A DNA stretch of 64,000 bases from Amyelois transitella (GCF_032362555.1 NC_083536.1:2790001-2854000), one strand, 5' to 3'. Counted from the first letter of the stretch, positions 30,521 through 41,176 are shown. The notes: generated by a model not told the origin, from the letters alone. Made by a program: numbers and translations.

Positions 30521-30891
30521 TGTTATGTGTTATAGGTATTATGCTGTCGTACAATGATAATGACTTAAAATTTTAACGTAACTTATTTTCAGGCAAACTC
30601 ATGCCTTGAGTTCATTCAAATATCGATAACTTTTTATTTAGTGAACCGATTTTGATGAAACAAACTTTAAATGTTCTTCTGGCTTAAAACGAAAGCAATT
30701 AGTGAAAGGTTTAAGTAAATCGGTTCAGTACTTTCGGAGATAATCGTGATCATACATAAATACAGACAGACAGACAGACAAGAAATTAAAAAAAAATATT
30801 TTTGCTTTCTATTATTCATTTAAAGTGTCCCTCTATCCAGTTCAGTCAAAAATACTAAATGTACAGTCAAAATATTTTTACTGTTTTAATA
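30521..30891. other. Spacer between two inverted mariners
   Basis: No gene is visible. It contains a phrase common in arthropod repeats ('cggttcagtactttcggaga', 'cgtgatcatacataa') and a CAGA run at 30763-30781. It is probably a fragment of another element into which one or both mariners inserted. Confidence 0.5.
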
Positions 30892-30893
30892 TA

Positions 30894-32214
30894 CATTCAG
30901 TCAGAAAAGTATCGGGAATGGATTATTTATTTATGGTTCCAAATTCAAATTTTTGTTTTTTTTGTTGTTGTTAGATTGGCACAACTGTTTTCCATTTTGG
31001 CGCGGAGTTTGAGTTGCATCTGTTGTTTACATTAAATACAGTGCTATTTTTAGTTATATCATATCTAGTGTGTATTGCTAATTTCATAATGGATAAAAAC
31101 ATCGAACAAAGAGTTTGTCTTAAATTTTGCATTGCCAATGGAATATCGTGTTCGGAGTCACTGAAAATGTTACAGAAGGCTTACGGTGAATCGACTTTAT
31201 CAAAAACTCGTGCTTATGAGTGGTACAAAGCGTTCAAAAGCGGTCGAGATGTGATGGAAGATTTGCCTCGCTCTGGTAGGCCATCAACGTCTGCAACTGA
31301 AGTTAACATCGCAAAAGTGAAGGAAATAGTGACTGAAAATCCTCATTCAACTTTGAGAGAGATAGCCACCGAACTTTCTGTATCTCACGAGTCGATCCGT
31401 ACCATTTTAACTAATAATTTGGGTATGAAACATGTTGCCGCTCGGCTAGTCCCAAAAGACCTGAATTTTTTTCAAAAACTCAATCGCATGAGAGTCGCTG
31501 AGGACATGCTAGAACGAGTCAATTCCGACCCAACATTCATGAAACGCATTGTTACTGGTGACGAGACGTGGGTTTACGAGTTTGACATGCAAACTAGTCA
31601 ACAAGCTTCGGAGTGGCGCCTTCCAACTGAACCGAAACCGAAAAAACCACGCCAAAGTCGTTCAAAAGTCAAAGTCATGTTGACTGTTTTCTTTGACTAT
31701 CGCGGTGTTGTGCACTCGGAATTCTTGCCGGAAGGTCAAACGGTAAATAAGGAATATTATTTGAGTGTTATGCGGCGTTTAAGAGAGCAAATCCGACGAA
31801 AAAGGCCAGATTTGTGGAAACAAAATTCTTGGATTTTGCACCATGATAATGCACCTTCGCACAAGGCCATCATTGTGAACGAATTTTTAACCAAACACTC
31901 AACAAATACCATCGAGCAACCACCATATTCACCAGATATGGCTCCAGCCGACTTTTTTCTTTTTCCTAAACTCAAATTACCACTTCGTGGCACCCGTTTT
32001 CAATCGGTAGAAGACATAAAAGAGAATTAGCGGCGAGAACTAACCTCAATTCCGGAAACAGCGTTTAAAAAATGTTTTGATGATTGGATTATTCGTTGGC
32101 GTAAGTGTATCGTTTCTAAAGGAGCATATTTTGAAGGTGATAAAATAAATTTGGATGAATAACAAACAGTTTGTGTATTATTGATCTTTTCCTGCTACTT
32201 TCTTGACAGAGTAG
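30894..32214 (+). mobile_element. Mar2, mariner-type DNA transposon
   Basis: The element is 1,321 bp, flanked by TA at 30892-30893 and 32215-32216. It has the same ends as Mar1 in opposite orientation. The pair forms a large imperfect palindrome with arms of about 1.3 kb. Confidence 0.92.
31089..32162 (+). pseudogene. Mar2 transposase, one late nonsense mutation
   Basis: The frame from the ATG at 31089 is open up to a TAG at 32028-32030; Mar1 has Ser there. After it the same frame runs on to the natural stop at 32160-32162. Domains: N-terminal double helix-turn-helix, 'VTGDETWVYEFDM' (first Asp), 'LHHDNAPSHKA' (second Asp) and 'YSPDMAPADFFLF' (third Asp, 34 residues after the second). All three catalytic Asp residues are present, and only the last 43 residues are cut off. 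Confidence 0.92.
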
Positions 32215-32216
32215 TA

Positions 32217-32842
32217 TGTATAGATTTACTATTCTAGTTAGTAATCTCTGCCAGACTTATGTCATTTCAATAAGGTTGAAAGTTTGTCTGCACACGACCC
32301 TAACATAGGTAGTGGTTCCTTTGAAAGTTATTGGGTAGCAATTTTATTACTTCGTGTGAGCAAGTGAGATCTAAGATATATTAGATAATCTCGCTTGCTC
32401 ACACTCGCTTGTTCTAGTTACTAGCGTTACTTGGATTCCGAAGTTATTCAAGGATTTTTTTTTTTATTTTTTTACTGCCAATTTTTAATGTTTCAAGGTG
32501 CCATTTGAACTAAGTAACTGACTGACTAACTAACTAACTGATATCTAAGAATTACAATACCTACCCGTGTCTTCAAACACGGAAATCAGCAAGAAATATT
32601 AAACCAGAGGGAGCAAAATAAAACATTCAATAATTAAAATTAGTAAATTTTATTAAAACAGTTTACCTATAGTTTTATTTACATATTGATGATTATATAA
32701 AGCTATACATATATAGTATATTACACTAATTGTATTATCCACTTATCTCCTGTTATTAAGGTTACAGCTTAATTATTCGTTTTCATAAAGAAAAGATATT
32801 GAAGCTGTCCTTAAAATACTATACAAGTAATTATTACTTTTA
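32217..32842. other. Unassigned AT-rich stretch with a long hairpin
   Basis: No gene is visible. At 32354-32370 and 32387-32404 lies an inverted repeat of about 17 bases ('gtgtgagcaagtgagat' and its near-complement) with a 16-base loop, possibly a small foldback or MITE remnant. The part next to SINE-2 belongs to the disrupted Tc1-like relic region. Confidence 0.5.
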
Positions 32843-32854
32843 ATATAAATTGGC

Positions 32855-33117
32855 GTGCCGTGTGGTTCCCGGCACCAATACAAAAAAGAATAGGACCACT
32901 CCATCTCTTTCTCATGGATGTCGTAAAAGGCGACTCAGGGATAGGCTTACAAACTTGGGATCCTTTTTAAGGCGATGGGCTAGCAACTTGTCACTGTTTG
33001 AATCTCAATTCTATCATTAAGCCAAATAGCTGAACGTGGCCATTCAGTCTTTTCAAGATTGTTGGCTCTGTCTACCCCGCAAGGGAAATAGACGTGACGA
33101 TATGTATGTATGTATGT
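32855..33117 (+). mobile_element. SINE-2, short RTE-tailed element
   Basis: This 263-bp element has a 12-bp target duplication 'atataaattggc' at 32843-32854 and 33118-33129. It starts 'gtgccgtgtggttccc' and ends with a TATG repeat tail. It is homologous to SINE-1 and SINE-3. It inserted next to or into the end of a Tc1-like relic. Confidence 0.88.
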
Positions 33118-33129
33118 ATATAAATTGGC

Positions 33130-33770
33130 AGAACCTTTCACGCACTATATGGACTCGATGCACAGGGCAGTTGTCTTGCACAAATGATATTGTTGGCATA
33201 TCATCAATCGGATAAATACACCGCACAGTTGGTAACATGGTTTCTTGCAGCACTTGCACATAATTAGCAGCTGTAGCGCGTCCTGCTATCCACACCTGTT
33301 CCACAGGTCCAGCAGCACTCATCCAGCCCCACATATTTACAGATGTGTCCAGACTCCATATTTGGCACTATATTTTTTTCTTCATACAGAGTTGCATTTC
33401 TTCGCCATAAATGAAGCATACCGTGTTGTGATGACATAAACGAACTTTTCGTCCGTAAATATCGCTTCTTTCCAGTAAAAATCCAAATACTGCCGAGCAA
33501 ATTCTAAACGTCTTTGCTTATTTATTTCGGATAAATACGGCTTTCTTGCTGGCTGCCTGTTGTATAGTCCCTCACGATGAAAACTCGACGAACAGTAACC
33601 ACTAATGTGTCGAACTGTTCCGCAAATATTCTGGTCGGTATGAAGCCATTATTTTCGTACTATTCCACCATGGATCTCCGCTGTGTGGCGTGTCGCTGTG
33701 TTGATTATTAGCGGACGACGGTCGCTGCGCGGTCGACTTTTTAGACTACCCTTTGATGGCGCGTTACCCA
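33130..33770 (-). pseudogene. Tc1/mariner-like transposase relic
   Basis: On the minus strand several frames together read as the catalytic half of a Tc1-like transposase: 'EAIFTDEKF' (first Asp), 'VNMWGWMSAAGPVEQ', and 'ISFVQDNCPVHRVHI' (second Asp). There are stops and frame changes in between. The third catalytic residue and the C-terminus are missing, probably cut away where SINE-2 sits. The exact family is not assignable. Confidence 0.6.
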
Positions 33771-34225
33771 ACGTTTCACCGCTTGTTGTTTATTGTGTTA
33801 TTTGTGTGAATGTGTGAGTGATAGCAGTGGTGCAAGCTATAAAGTTTTGCGAACTATGACTGCAATTATGAACGCGACCGTACATGTATATAAAAGTTTA
33901 CAGTGAAATTAAAACAGAATTAGGACAATGGTGGACTTATCTCTCCCAGTAAACCGATGTATTTGTTTATGTTGTATCGTAAGGACTTCGAAAGTAGCTG
34001 TCGGAAAACGGACAGCGGGATGCAGGGGGCAGCCCCCGCAATGAAAAAAAAACAAATTGGTCACAAATCAAACTCGGTTCGGTTAGGCTAGACTGGTGTA
34101 AGCCACCAAAGCGGAGCGAGCGAAGCGAGCGAAGCGTTCACACTGAGTCAAAAAAGTCTAGTATAGGTTACGTTTAGATAGGTGTTAAAGAAATCTATTA
34201 ATCCTTATACTTGTTTAATTTACAG
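33771..34225 (+). other. Unassigned, possible 5' part of the IS1016/Merlin-like relic
   Basis: No open frame worth calling. It contains a short GC-rich phrase ('gggggcagcccccgc', a small palindrome near 34026-34040) and a GCGAGCGAA run at 34115-34135. It may be leader and intron of the relic downstream, because a good splice acceptor precedes the coding part at about 34226. Confidence 0.35.
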
Positions 34226-34964
34226 GTCGCTGGGATCATGGGTGTGCAGCAAAGGAACTTGCAAAACCAAAAGCAAAGTATCGAGAACCAATGGCACTTT
34301 CTTCGAAAACATCAAAATTTAAATGCACCATGTTTTTTATCTCATATATGCATTTGCTCATAAGTGGTCATATGCACAAGCACTACATGAGGACCCATAC
34401 AAATATGAAACAGAAAGGAAATTATCGGAAACAACAATTTGTGACTGGTGTAATTACTGTAGGGAGGTGGTAGTAATTTACTTTATAGAAAAACACAAGA
34501 AGTTCGCGGAAAAATTGGAGGGCGAGGCAAAATAGTGCAAATTGACGAGTCCAAATTTGGCAAAAGAAAGTATAATAAAGGACGTCATTTAGAGGGCCAT
34601 TGGGTGCTTGGCCTTATTGAGGATGGGTCTGTGGATTTGAGATTGGAAGTGTCGTCCCGCAGAGGTGTTGGTGCCCCTCATCCAGAAATATGTTGAGCCG
34701 GGCACCACTATCCATACAGATTTTTGGAAGGCGTACGATTGTCTGGATGAATATGGTTATATTCATAAAAAAGCAAACCATTCAGAGCCCGACAATCCAT
34801 TTATTGCACCCGATTGCGTCCACACTCAACAAATTGAGTCGCAGTGGAGAGTGGCGAAAAAATTTTTCCGCAGTAGTAATTATACGAATTGTAAAGATTT
34901 CGCAGACTTAATTATGGAGTTCCAGTGGAGGAGGAATTTTAAGTGCAAGAAAGACCATTTTTAG
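34226..34964 (+). pseudogene. IS1016/ISXO2-type transposase relic (Merlin-like)
   Basis: After an acceptor-like 'tttaatttacag' the sequence codes, with several frame changes, for an ISXO2-like transposase: 'TTICDWCNYCREVV' (zinc-ribbon-like), 'IVQIDESKFGKRKYN' (first Asp), 'HWVLGLIEDGS', 'TTIHTDFWKAYDCL' (second Asp) and 'HTQQIESQWRVAKKFF' (third acidic residue), ending at a TAG at 34962-34964. Eukaryotic transposons with this enzyme belong to the Merlin superfamily. Terminal repeats were not found. Confidence 0.7.
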
Positions 34965-35118
34965 TCCACTTGCTTTCAAGTTTTGACTTGTCTAAACAGA
35001 GTTTTATGTGCGTGTACCATTCATTGGTGGGTTGTTTCAAGTATTGCACGTATTTGCGTCATCAAATTTTTCATTCAAGTGTTGGAAGGTTTTGTAAAGA
35101 GTCTATTTATTAAAAAAT

Positions 35119-35433
35119 ATGAGTCAAAAATTGTTAAAATTTGGTTCTTCTGACTTAATAAAGTTTATTGAGATTTATCACAGTCATGAGTGTTTGTGGG
35201 ACACTGAAAATGTGAATTACAAGAATCGAGATGCACGTAGTGCTGCACTTGTGGCAATTGCACATGAATTTGGAGTTGACGGTTTGGGACCTAAGGAAAT
35301 TACAAACAAAATAAAAAACTTAAGAACGCAGTATAATGCGGAAAGGAAAAAGATAAAAGATTCAATGAGCACTGGTTCCGGTACTGCTAATTTTTACAAG
35401 TCCAAACTCTCTTCAGTACAGTCAAGTGCATAA
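35119..35433 (+). CDS. MADF-domain protein of a PIF/Harbinger-like transposon
   Basis: An open frame of 104 codons from an ATG at 35119. Residues about 11-95 read as a MADF (Myb/SANT-like) DNA-binding domain: 'DLIKFIEIYHSHECLWD', 'EITNKIKNLRTQYNAERKK' and 'STGSGTANFYKSKL'. MADF proteins are the accessory DNA-binding partner of Harbinger transposases. The frame ends only 26 bases from the stop codon of the transposase remnant on the other strand. The protein is shorter than usual and may be truncated. A host MADF gene is possible but less likely in this setting. Confidence 0.65.
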   Translation: MSQKLLKFGSSDLIKFIEIYHSHECLWDTENVNYKNRDARSAALVAIAHEFGVDGLGPKEITNKIKNLRTQYNAERKKIKDSMSTGSGTANFYKSKLSSVQSSA

Positions 35434-35459
35434 TATTATAAATGTGAAACTTTTTTTCA

Positions 35460-35586
35460 TTAAAAAATGGCACTGTCTTGCCAAGGTACAGCACCATCAT
35501 TGTTAAAGTAATGACAATAATTATCACGGATTCTTATAGCTTCCCTTGTACTATTCCTGTTGTTCTGTGATGTTATATTTTTGAAG
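35460..35586 (-). pseudogene. PIF/Harbinger transposase C-terminus, truncated
   Basis: On the minus strand the last 40 or so codons of a Harbinger-type transposase are readable ('IRIRDNYCHYFNNDGAVPWQ'), ending with TAA at 35460-35462. The 'YF..DGAVPWQ' ending is typical for insect HARBI1-like proteins. The rest is missing, cut off near 35590 by a LINE tail. It lies tail to tail with the MADF gene. Confidence 0.65.
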
Positions 35587-35589
35587 GGG

Positions 35590-36004
35590 TACACACATAC
35601 ATTTATTTATTTATTTATTCTTTATTGTAACAATTACAATTTGTAAAGTACAATAGGCGGACTGTTATACATTATATGTTATACAGTGTTAGTTTCATGT
35701 CAGCAAATTCTTGTAGCGCGAACGGACGCCAGTCGCCCTCCGCCTGCCTCCATTCGCACTAGTGTACTTCTGTCCGCACATTATTTCATTTAATCTAAAG
35801 TTTCGTGTAACCGTATTTTGTGTCAATTATCGAACAATATAATCGGACATTCGTGAACTGCATCTAAGTCGTTTTATATATTTATTTATTTAAACTTCAT
35901 TGCACAAGATACAAATGTATAGCACAATTGGCGGAGTTAATGCTAGAAGCATTATCTACCAGTCAACCATTGGGTCTTACAGAGAACTTCATGTGGGGTT
36001 AAAC
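35590..36004. other. LINE 3' tail fragments and unassigned sequence
   Basis: At 35602-35675 and 35880-36000 the minus strand carries short 3' ends of LINEs with TTTA-type tails. The first resembles 62690-62760 in inverse orientation ('aataggcgga' phrase). Between them (35690-35870) is unassigned sequence with no gene. Confidence 0.4.
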
Positions 36005-36134
36005 TAAATAAATATATTTATTACACAAAATATAAAATAAAATAATTATAATATACATATATAAAAACTACAATTGATTAACAATATACATAAATAATTA
36101 GATGCAGCGATTACCGAAATGAATGAAAAGGCGA

Positions 36135-36657
36135 TTAAATACCCTCGCGACTCAAGAAAAAACCGTATACCCGCGATTTGAAACTAGAACGACTTGGGGA
36201 TGTCCTGATGGACTCAGGAAGTGAATTCCAGAGCCTAACAGCCATAACGGCGAAAGAATTGGAGGCAATACCTGTACGGTGAAAAGGGATAGCAAGAGTT
36301 AACCTAAGAAGAACGTAGGATTTTTTCGTGAGTAGAACTTAATAGTTGGAAGTCTTTTTTAAGATAGTCTGGGGCAAGCTGATTATTGAGAATGGTATAG
36401 AGCTGACATAAAATGTGAAGATTTTTACGGTTACGGATGGGGAGCCATTTTAGCTGAGAACGGTATTCAGAAATATGATCGTACTTCCGAAGGCAGAATA
36501 TAAACCTGATACAATTGTTTAGAAGACGTTCTAATTTGTTGAGATGCTCTTCAGTTAAATCCAGATAACACACATCAGCATAATCAATTATAGGAAGAAG
36601 AAGTGCTTGGGCAAGCATAATCTTCGTCTTTGTTGGAAGAAAATGTTTTAAGCGTTG
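36135..36657 (-). pseudogene. LINE-B ORF2 C-terminal part
   Basis: It reads 'LLLPIIDYADVCYLDLTEE', 'CIRFIFCLRKYDHISEYR' and, after a frame change near 36305, 'AVRLWNSLPESIRTS', with the stop at 36135-36137. This matches the end of LINE-A ORF2 block by block. About 130 bp of AT-rich 3' sequence follow. Confidence 0.8.
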
Positions 36658-36662
36658 CAGAT

Positions 36663-36762
36663 TGCTAAGTAATGAAACGCGGGTTGGAGTCTAACTGAAT
36701 ATATTTCATACTACCTCCAGTGTACAATATTAAAATCGTGTATTTACGTTTAATACCTTACA
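36663..36762 (-). repeat. Gypsy-M 3' LTR
   Basis: This 100-bp repeat of 42074-42176 lies next to a purine tract (36763-36775, GGTGGTGGGATG on the element strand). It starts 'tgctaagtaatg' and ends 'accttaca' on the plus strand. Confidence 0.92.
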
Positions 36763-36857
36763 CATCCCACCACCAAAACTATAATATCTATTTATAAAAG
36801 TAAATACAAGAACATGATAGTTTAAATAAGAATATTGTTCAGTTATTAAAGTTCACA

Positions 36858-37516
36858 TTATTTATTGTTAACATCTTTATTCATCGCCCTTCTGTAAGCT
36901 CTCATGGCTCGATCTGAGACATCCGGCAATTGGGAGGGCCTCGACTCGGATCGCACTCCCGTAGCTTCTATCGCATCTTTGAATTCATCTTCGGAATTAA
37001 TTAAAACCTCCGGTTCGACCCCAACCGGGCCCTCACACATACCGTTCCCCCCGACACAAACTCGGGCTGCACATCCTTACCATCAGACCCCTGGGTCTCA
37101 TCCTTTGACGTACTGGCACGAGAGAGAGAGTATCGATTTTTCGTAGTAAGCGGAACGATTTGATTGTGGTGTCTACGCCATTCGGTGGATTCCCCAACTT
37201 TTACTTTGCAAGAGATAGGCCCGGTAACTTCAGAGATGCACCCTTTAGTCCATTTATGCCCCGTTTTGGAATAGTCTCGTGCGAGTACATCATCACCCAG
37301 CGAGAAACGTGAACGCCGGCCGGGCGCGGCAGCCGCCTGTTTGGCCAAAGTGCGCCCGCGCGTCGCGCCGCCGGGCCGCAGCGCGTCCAGCCGGCCCCGC
37401 AGCCGGCGCCCGAGCAGCGCGACCGCGGGCGAGACACCAGTCGTCGCGTGTTCGCAATTGCGATATTGAAATAAAAATTTATAAAGGGCAGCAAACATGT
37501 CTTCTTTTTCGAACAA
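36858..37516 (-). pseudogene. pol: Gypsy-M integrase C-terminal part
   Basis: The frame 37516-37001 continues the integrase ('FLFQYRNCEHATTGVSPAVA') with a GC-rich, Arg/Gly-rich insertion, then a basic chromodomain-like end ('GDDVLARDYSKTGHKWTKG'). A further frame change leads to 37040-36858, which ends 'AYRRAMNKDVNNK'. The GC-rich part differs in base use from the AT-rich surroundings, as does the GC-rich end of gag. Confidence 0.75.
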
Positions 37517-37605
37517 TGCACGTTTTAAAACCTTTTTTACCGTTTTGACAGCATTCTCTGCCTCGCCGTTACCCTGGGGCCTGTATGGTGTAGATGTGGA
37601 ATGTC

Positions 37606-38727
37606 TTATTTTATTTGTTTCACAATATTGCTTAAATTCGGTAAAAAAAATTGCGGGCCGTTATCGGATACTAATTGTGATGGTATGCCAAATCTAGCGA
37701 AAATAGATCTTAAAACCGTTATCGTCGCACTCGCCGAAGTACCCGCCATAGCAATGGTCTCTATCCACTTTGAATGTGCGTCAACCAAAATCAAAAACCG
37801 TTTACCAGCGCAATCGAAAAAGTCTACATGTAGTCTTTGCCAAGGGTGCAGCGGGTACTCCCACGGGTGGAGCGGCGCTCGCGCCGGCGCGTCACGTACG
37901 GACCGGCACGCCTCGCATGCACGACACATTTCTTCTATGTCTTTGTCAATGTTTGGCCAATAAACATAATTCCTAGCGATATTTTTCATTTTATTTATAC
38001 CTAGATGACCACTATGAACTTCTTTTAAAACTTGAGGTCGTAACTTAAATGGGATTACTACCCTATATTTATAAATAATACAACCGCGGTCAGCAAACAA
38101 GTCTTGCTTTCTAGCAAAGAATACTTTCTCTTCGTCACAAGTAGGCGATGACGGCCAACCAAACATCAAGTAACCTAACACTTTACAAAGCAGAGTGTCT
38201 TTTTGAGTCTCTTTAGCGACATCTATAAAATCAATAGGCAACGTCTCTTCAACAAAATGTAAATAATCAATATGAGGAACAAGCGGTCGCTCATGTGATA
38301 GTGGCAACCGTGATAATGTATCAGCCGGACCATTATCCGCTGATCTAACAAATTCTATTTTAAAATCATAGCCTGCTAGCCGCGCCGCCCATCGCTGTAG
38401 CCGACTAGCCGCGGTCTAAGGGATACCTCTTTTATCACCAAAAATGTACGTGAGAGGCTTATGATCAGAACGCAGTGTGAAATGCCTTCCATATAAAAAC
38501 TGATCATGTTTCAAAATGCCATAGTAAATAGCTAACTCTTTTTTATCAAGTTGACTGTAGTTACGTTCAGCTTGGTTTAGTGTACGCGAGGCACAGCTGA
38601 CGGGACGCTCGCTGCCGTCCGGGTAGCGGTGCGCCAGGACGGCGCCTACACCGTGCGCGCTACTGTCCACCGACAACACGAGAGGCCGCCCCTCCTCATA
38701 ATGGGCTAACACTTTGTCGCTCAGCAA
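37606..38727 (-). pseudogene. pol: Gypsy-M pol: RNase H and integrase
   Basis: RNase H ('VLSVDSSAHGVGAVLAH', 'LRSDHKPLTYIF') ends at an in-frame TAG at 38416-38418, and the same frame continues beyond it. From 38307 the integrase follows, with 'EVHSGHLGINKMKNIARNYV' and 'CRACEACRSVRD' (zinc site), 'LHVDFFDCAGKRFLILVDAH' (first Asp) and 'QLVSDNGPQF' (second Asp). A frameshift near 37640 cuts it before the catalytic Glu. Confidence 0.85.
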
Positions 38728-38793
38728 AGATTTCTTTGCATTATCAAAAGCTATAGCGCAACTTGGGTTCCAATCCCACTGATTGTCTTTTTT

Positions 38794-40125
38794 TTAAAGA
38801 TTATGTAAGGGGTTCAGTATTGAACTTAGGTTTGGTATAAATTTACCGTAGTAATTAAGTAACCCGAGAAAGCTTTTCAACTGAGTGACATCCGTGGGGA
38901 CAGGTATTTTAGCAATCGCGTCTAGTCTCTCCGGGTCGGGGCGAAGCCCATTCTTATCAATAATAAAGCCCAGATACTTCACACTTTTCTGTAAAAAACT
39001 ACATTTCTCCAATTTAATAGTGAGACCCATTTGACGGAGTCGGTCGAGTACAGCTCGCAGATTACGCATGTGTGAGGCTATGTCTACCCCGGTGATATAA
39101 ACGTCGTCTAAAAATACGACCGTGCCTGGAATACCGCGTAACGTCTCCTCCATTAGTTTTTGAAACTGTTCCGGTACACACGACAAGCCATACGGTGTTC
39201 TGCGGTATGCGAACGTTCCGACGTGTGTTGTGATCGTCGTAAATTTTTGTGACGTGGGATCTAATAAAACCTGTTCGTACGCATGTTGTAAGTCAATTTT
39301 TGTAAATTCATCCGCATTACTCAAATTGGCCAACAACTCCTCTATGCGCGGGAGTGGGTAATGATCGCGTATCAGCTTGGGGTTGATCGTTATTTTATAG
39401 TCCCCGCATATCCTAATTTCACCGTTACTTTTGATCACGGGTACAATAGGAGTCCCGAAGTCCGAGTGTTCCACTCTGTATATGGAGCTGTCGCGTTGTA
39501 AACGTTCGAGTTCGCGCTCGATGCGCTCGCGCAGCGCTAGCGGCACGGGCCGCGCTCGGTAGTACACACCGGCGTAGTCTGTGAGCTGTAGTCGTAATGT
39601 TTTTTTACATGTACCTAATTTAACAGAAAAAACTTCAGGAAATTCTCTACATAACTGGCTCACTAATTGGTCCTCTTCAATTAATTTATTGACGGTAATT
39701 TGTGTGATTTTTAATGCCTTTAACCCATCACGACCGAGTAGGGGCGGCCCACCCTTTTCAATCACATACAGACGGACATTGTTTGCTGTGACGTCTTTGA
39801 ATTTAATGTTAACCTGGATGTATCCGAGAGGTTCAATTTTTGAGCCAGAATAGCTTCGTAATATCAAATTATCCGAATGCATTTTACTGTTCCTAAACAA
39901 TAACTCAAAATCATTATTATTTATTGCTGATATACGACTACCCGTGTCTATTTCGAACTGCAAAATCTCAGAATTCACTCGGATTTTAACAAAATAAGGA
40001 TCGTTACCTCGATACGACGATACCACCAAATTGAAGAAATCATCCTCTTCCGAACACTCGTGCACATAATTTTGCCGCGACTCACTATTAACCGCTACAC
40101 AATCACCGACTTTACCGCACATCAC
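38794..40125 (-). CDS. pol: Gypsy-M pol: protease and RT
   Basis: An open frame of 443 codons. Protease motif 'FEIDTGSRISAINN' and a second motif 'PPLLGRDGLKAL'. RT with 'DFGTPIVPVIKSNGEIRICG', 'FTKIDLQHAYEQV', 'RTPYGLSCVPEQFQKLM' and 'VVFLDDVYITG' (catalytic LDD). It ends 'LLNYYGKFIPNLSS' followed by a one-base deletion in an A/T run near 38795 that ends the frame. The protein is otherwise well preserved. Confidence 0.88.
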   Translation of the reverse strand: MMCGKVGDCVAVNSESRQNYVHECSEEDDFFNLVVSSYRGNDPYFVKIRVNSEILQFEIDTGSRISAINNNDFELLFRNSKMHSDNLILRSYSGSKIEPLGYIQVNIKFKDVTANNVRLYVIEKGGPPLLGRDGLKALKITQITVNKLIEEDQLVSQLCREFPEVFSVKLGTCKKTLRLQLTDYAGVYYRARPVPLALRERIERELERLQRDSSIYRVEHSDFGTPIVPVIKSNGEIRICGDYKITINPKLIRDHYPLPRIEELLANLSNADEFTKIDLQHAYEQVLLDPTSQKFTTITTHVGTFAYRRTPYGLSCVPEQFQKLMEETLRGIPGTVVFLDDVYITGVDIASHMRNLRAVLDRLRQMGLTIKLEKCSFLQKSVKYLGFIIDKNGLRPDPERLDAIAKIPVPTDVTQLKSFLGLLNYYGKFIPNLSSILNPLHNL

Positions 40126-40352
40126 ACGTAAATGGCCCCGCTTATTTCAGTTATCACAATAGGGGGATATGCATAAAATTTTAAATGGCCTAAAGTATTT
40201 TTTTCTCGAATACTTATTACCGTCATATTATAATCGAAAGGTTTTTTTTTCATTTACTTATTATTTAAACCCCTAAATTATTATCCAAAAAGTGCAAAAT
40301 AACGGCGCGAAACTCAAGATAGCAAAACGCGCCACCATTGGTCGAACAAAAT

Positions 40353-40369
40353 GTGACGTCATGCGGCAC
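40353..40369. repeat. Subterminal inverted repeat, left copy, with CRE-like core
   Basis: Reads 'gtgacgtcatgcggcac'. It is repeated inversely at 41177-41193 with one mismatch. The core TGACGTCA is a perfect CREB/ATF-type palindrome. It lies 121 bases upstream of the left exon start, so it could be a promoter element as well as a transposase site. Confidence 0.75.
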
Positions 40370-40489
40370 AACATTGAATTTATCGGTATCGAAGCTCCTA
40401 TTGTGTAGTGAGAAAAATAAATATTTAAAGCTGTTTTCTTGTGCTGATATTAGTGGAGTTTAGTTTAGATTAGTAGTAAATGTAGAACG

Positions 40490-40620
40490 ATGACTGAAGC
40501 TGGTTTTCTCAAAGCACAATCGGACAATCTACCGAAAATAGATGCATTTATGATGACATCATATTTTGCATCAAATCCCGATTTTACGAGCGCAGAGATC
40601 AGAGGAGTGAAAGCTGCAAG
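40490..40620 (+). pseudogene. First exon of a YqaJ-associated transposon gene
   Basis: An ATG at 40490 opens 43 codons plus two bases, ending 'gctgcaag' before a 'gtaatt' donor. The peptide ('NLPKIDAFMMTSYFASNPDF', then 'SAEIRGVKAAR') matches, from memory, the N-terminus of insect transposon-derived proteins that carry SWIM and YqaJ nuclease domains further on. Those later exons are absent here. Confidence 0.55.
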
Positions 40621-40910
40621 GTAATTATTATGTAACATAAAATATTTTAGCCCATAACATGGATTTTTATTAATAAATGCATACATCAGTTCACTTATAA
40701 TACACCAAAACATAACCTATACATATCCAGTTGTCATTGCTCTGAAACTTATATTTTTACGTCTACAAGATAATAATATAAGTACAGTACATGTTATATT
40801 ATTAAAGTTCACTCAAGTATAATAACTTTGACTTTATTGATGTTTAATTGCTAATGCAAAACGTACTTTACTAATTCACACTATGCTGTACCTAAGTAAA
40901 GTATACTTAC

Positions 40911-41105
40911 GTTAAAATGATCTTCACAACAATATAAACGCGATTTAGGAGATACATTATCCCTTCTCATCACCTTACACCACAGTTTTCGTATATTCGC
41001 ATCGTCTGGAATACGAAAAAACAATTTGTCTGGTGTTTTTCGAGTAGTATTTGTGCACTTTGGTACTATACAGTACTTATAAGATGCCTTTTTGGCTTCT
41101 TCCAT
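40911..41105 (-). pseudogene. First exon of a THAP-domain transposase
   Basis: An ATG at 41105 (minus strand) opens 65 codons and ends exactly before a strong donor GTAAGTA. The exon is a near-complete THAP zinc finger: 'YKYCIVPKC' (Cys pair), 'FFRIPDD' (conserved Pro), 'LWCKVMRR' (conserved Trp) and 'CCEDHF' (Cys-x2-His). THAP domains recognise the transposon ends. The catalytic part is missing through internal deletion. Confidence 0.8.
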
Positions 41106-41176
41106 GATTTTAAAGTTATCAATACTGTAAATAAGTACGAAGTAACTGAAAAGTTCACAGTAAATAAACACTGAGA

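Noticed and set aside
37201..37548. GC-rich open frames on both strands around 37.3 kb
   Set aside because: They overlap the integrase C-terminus of Gypsy-M, which has recognisable motifs in another frame.
40881..41171. A host THAP-domain gene
   Set aside because: The exon lies inside an element with inverted ends and a target duplication within Gypsy-M, so it is transposon-derived.
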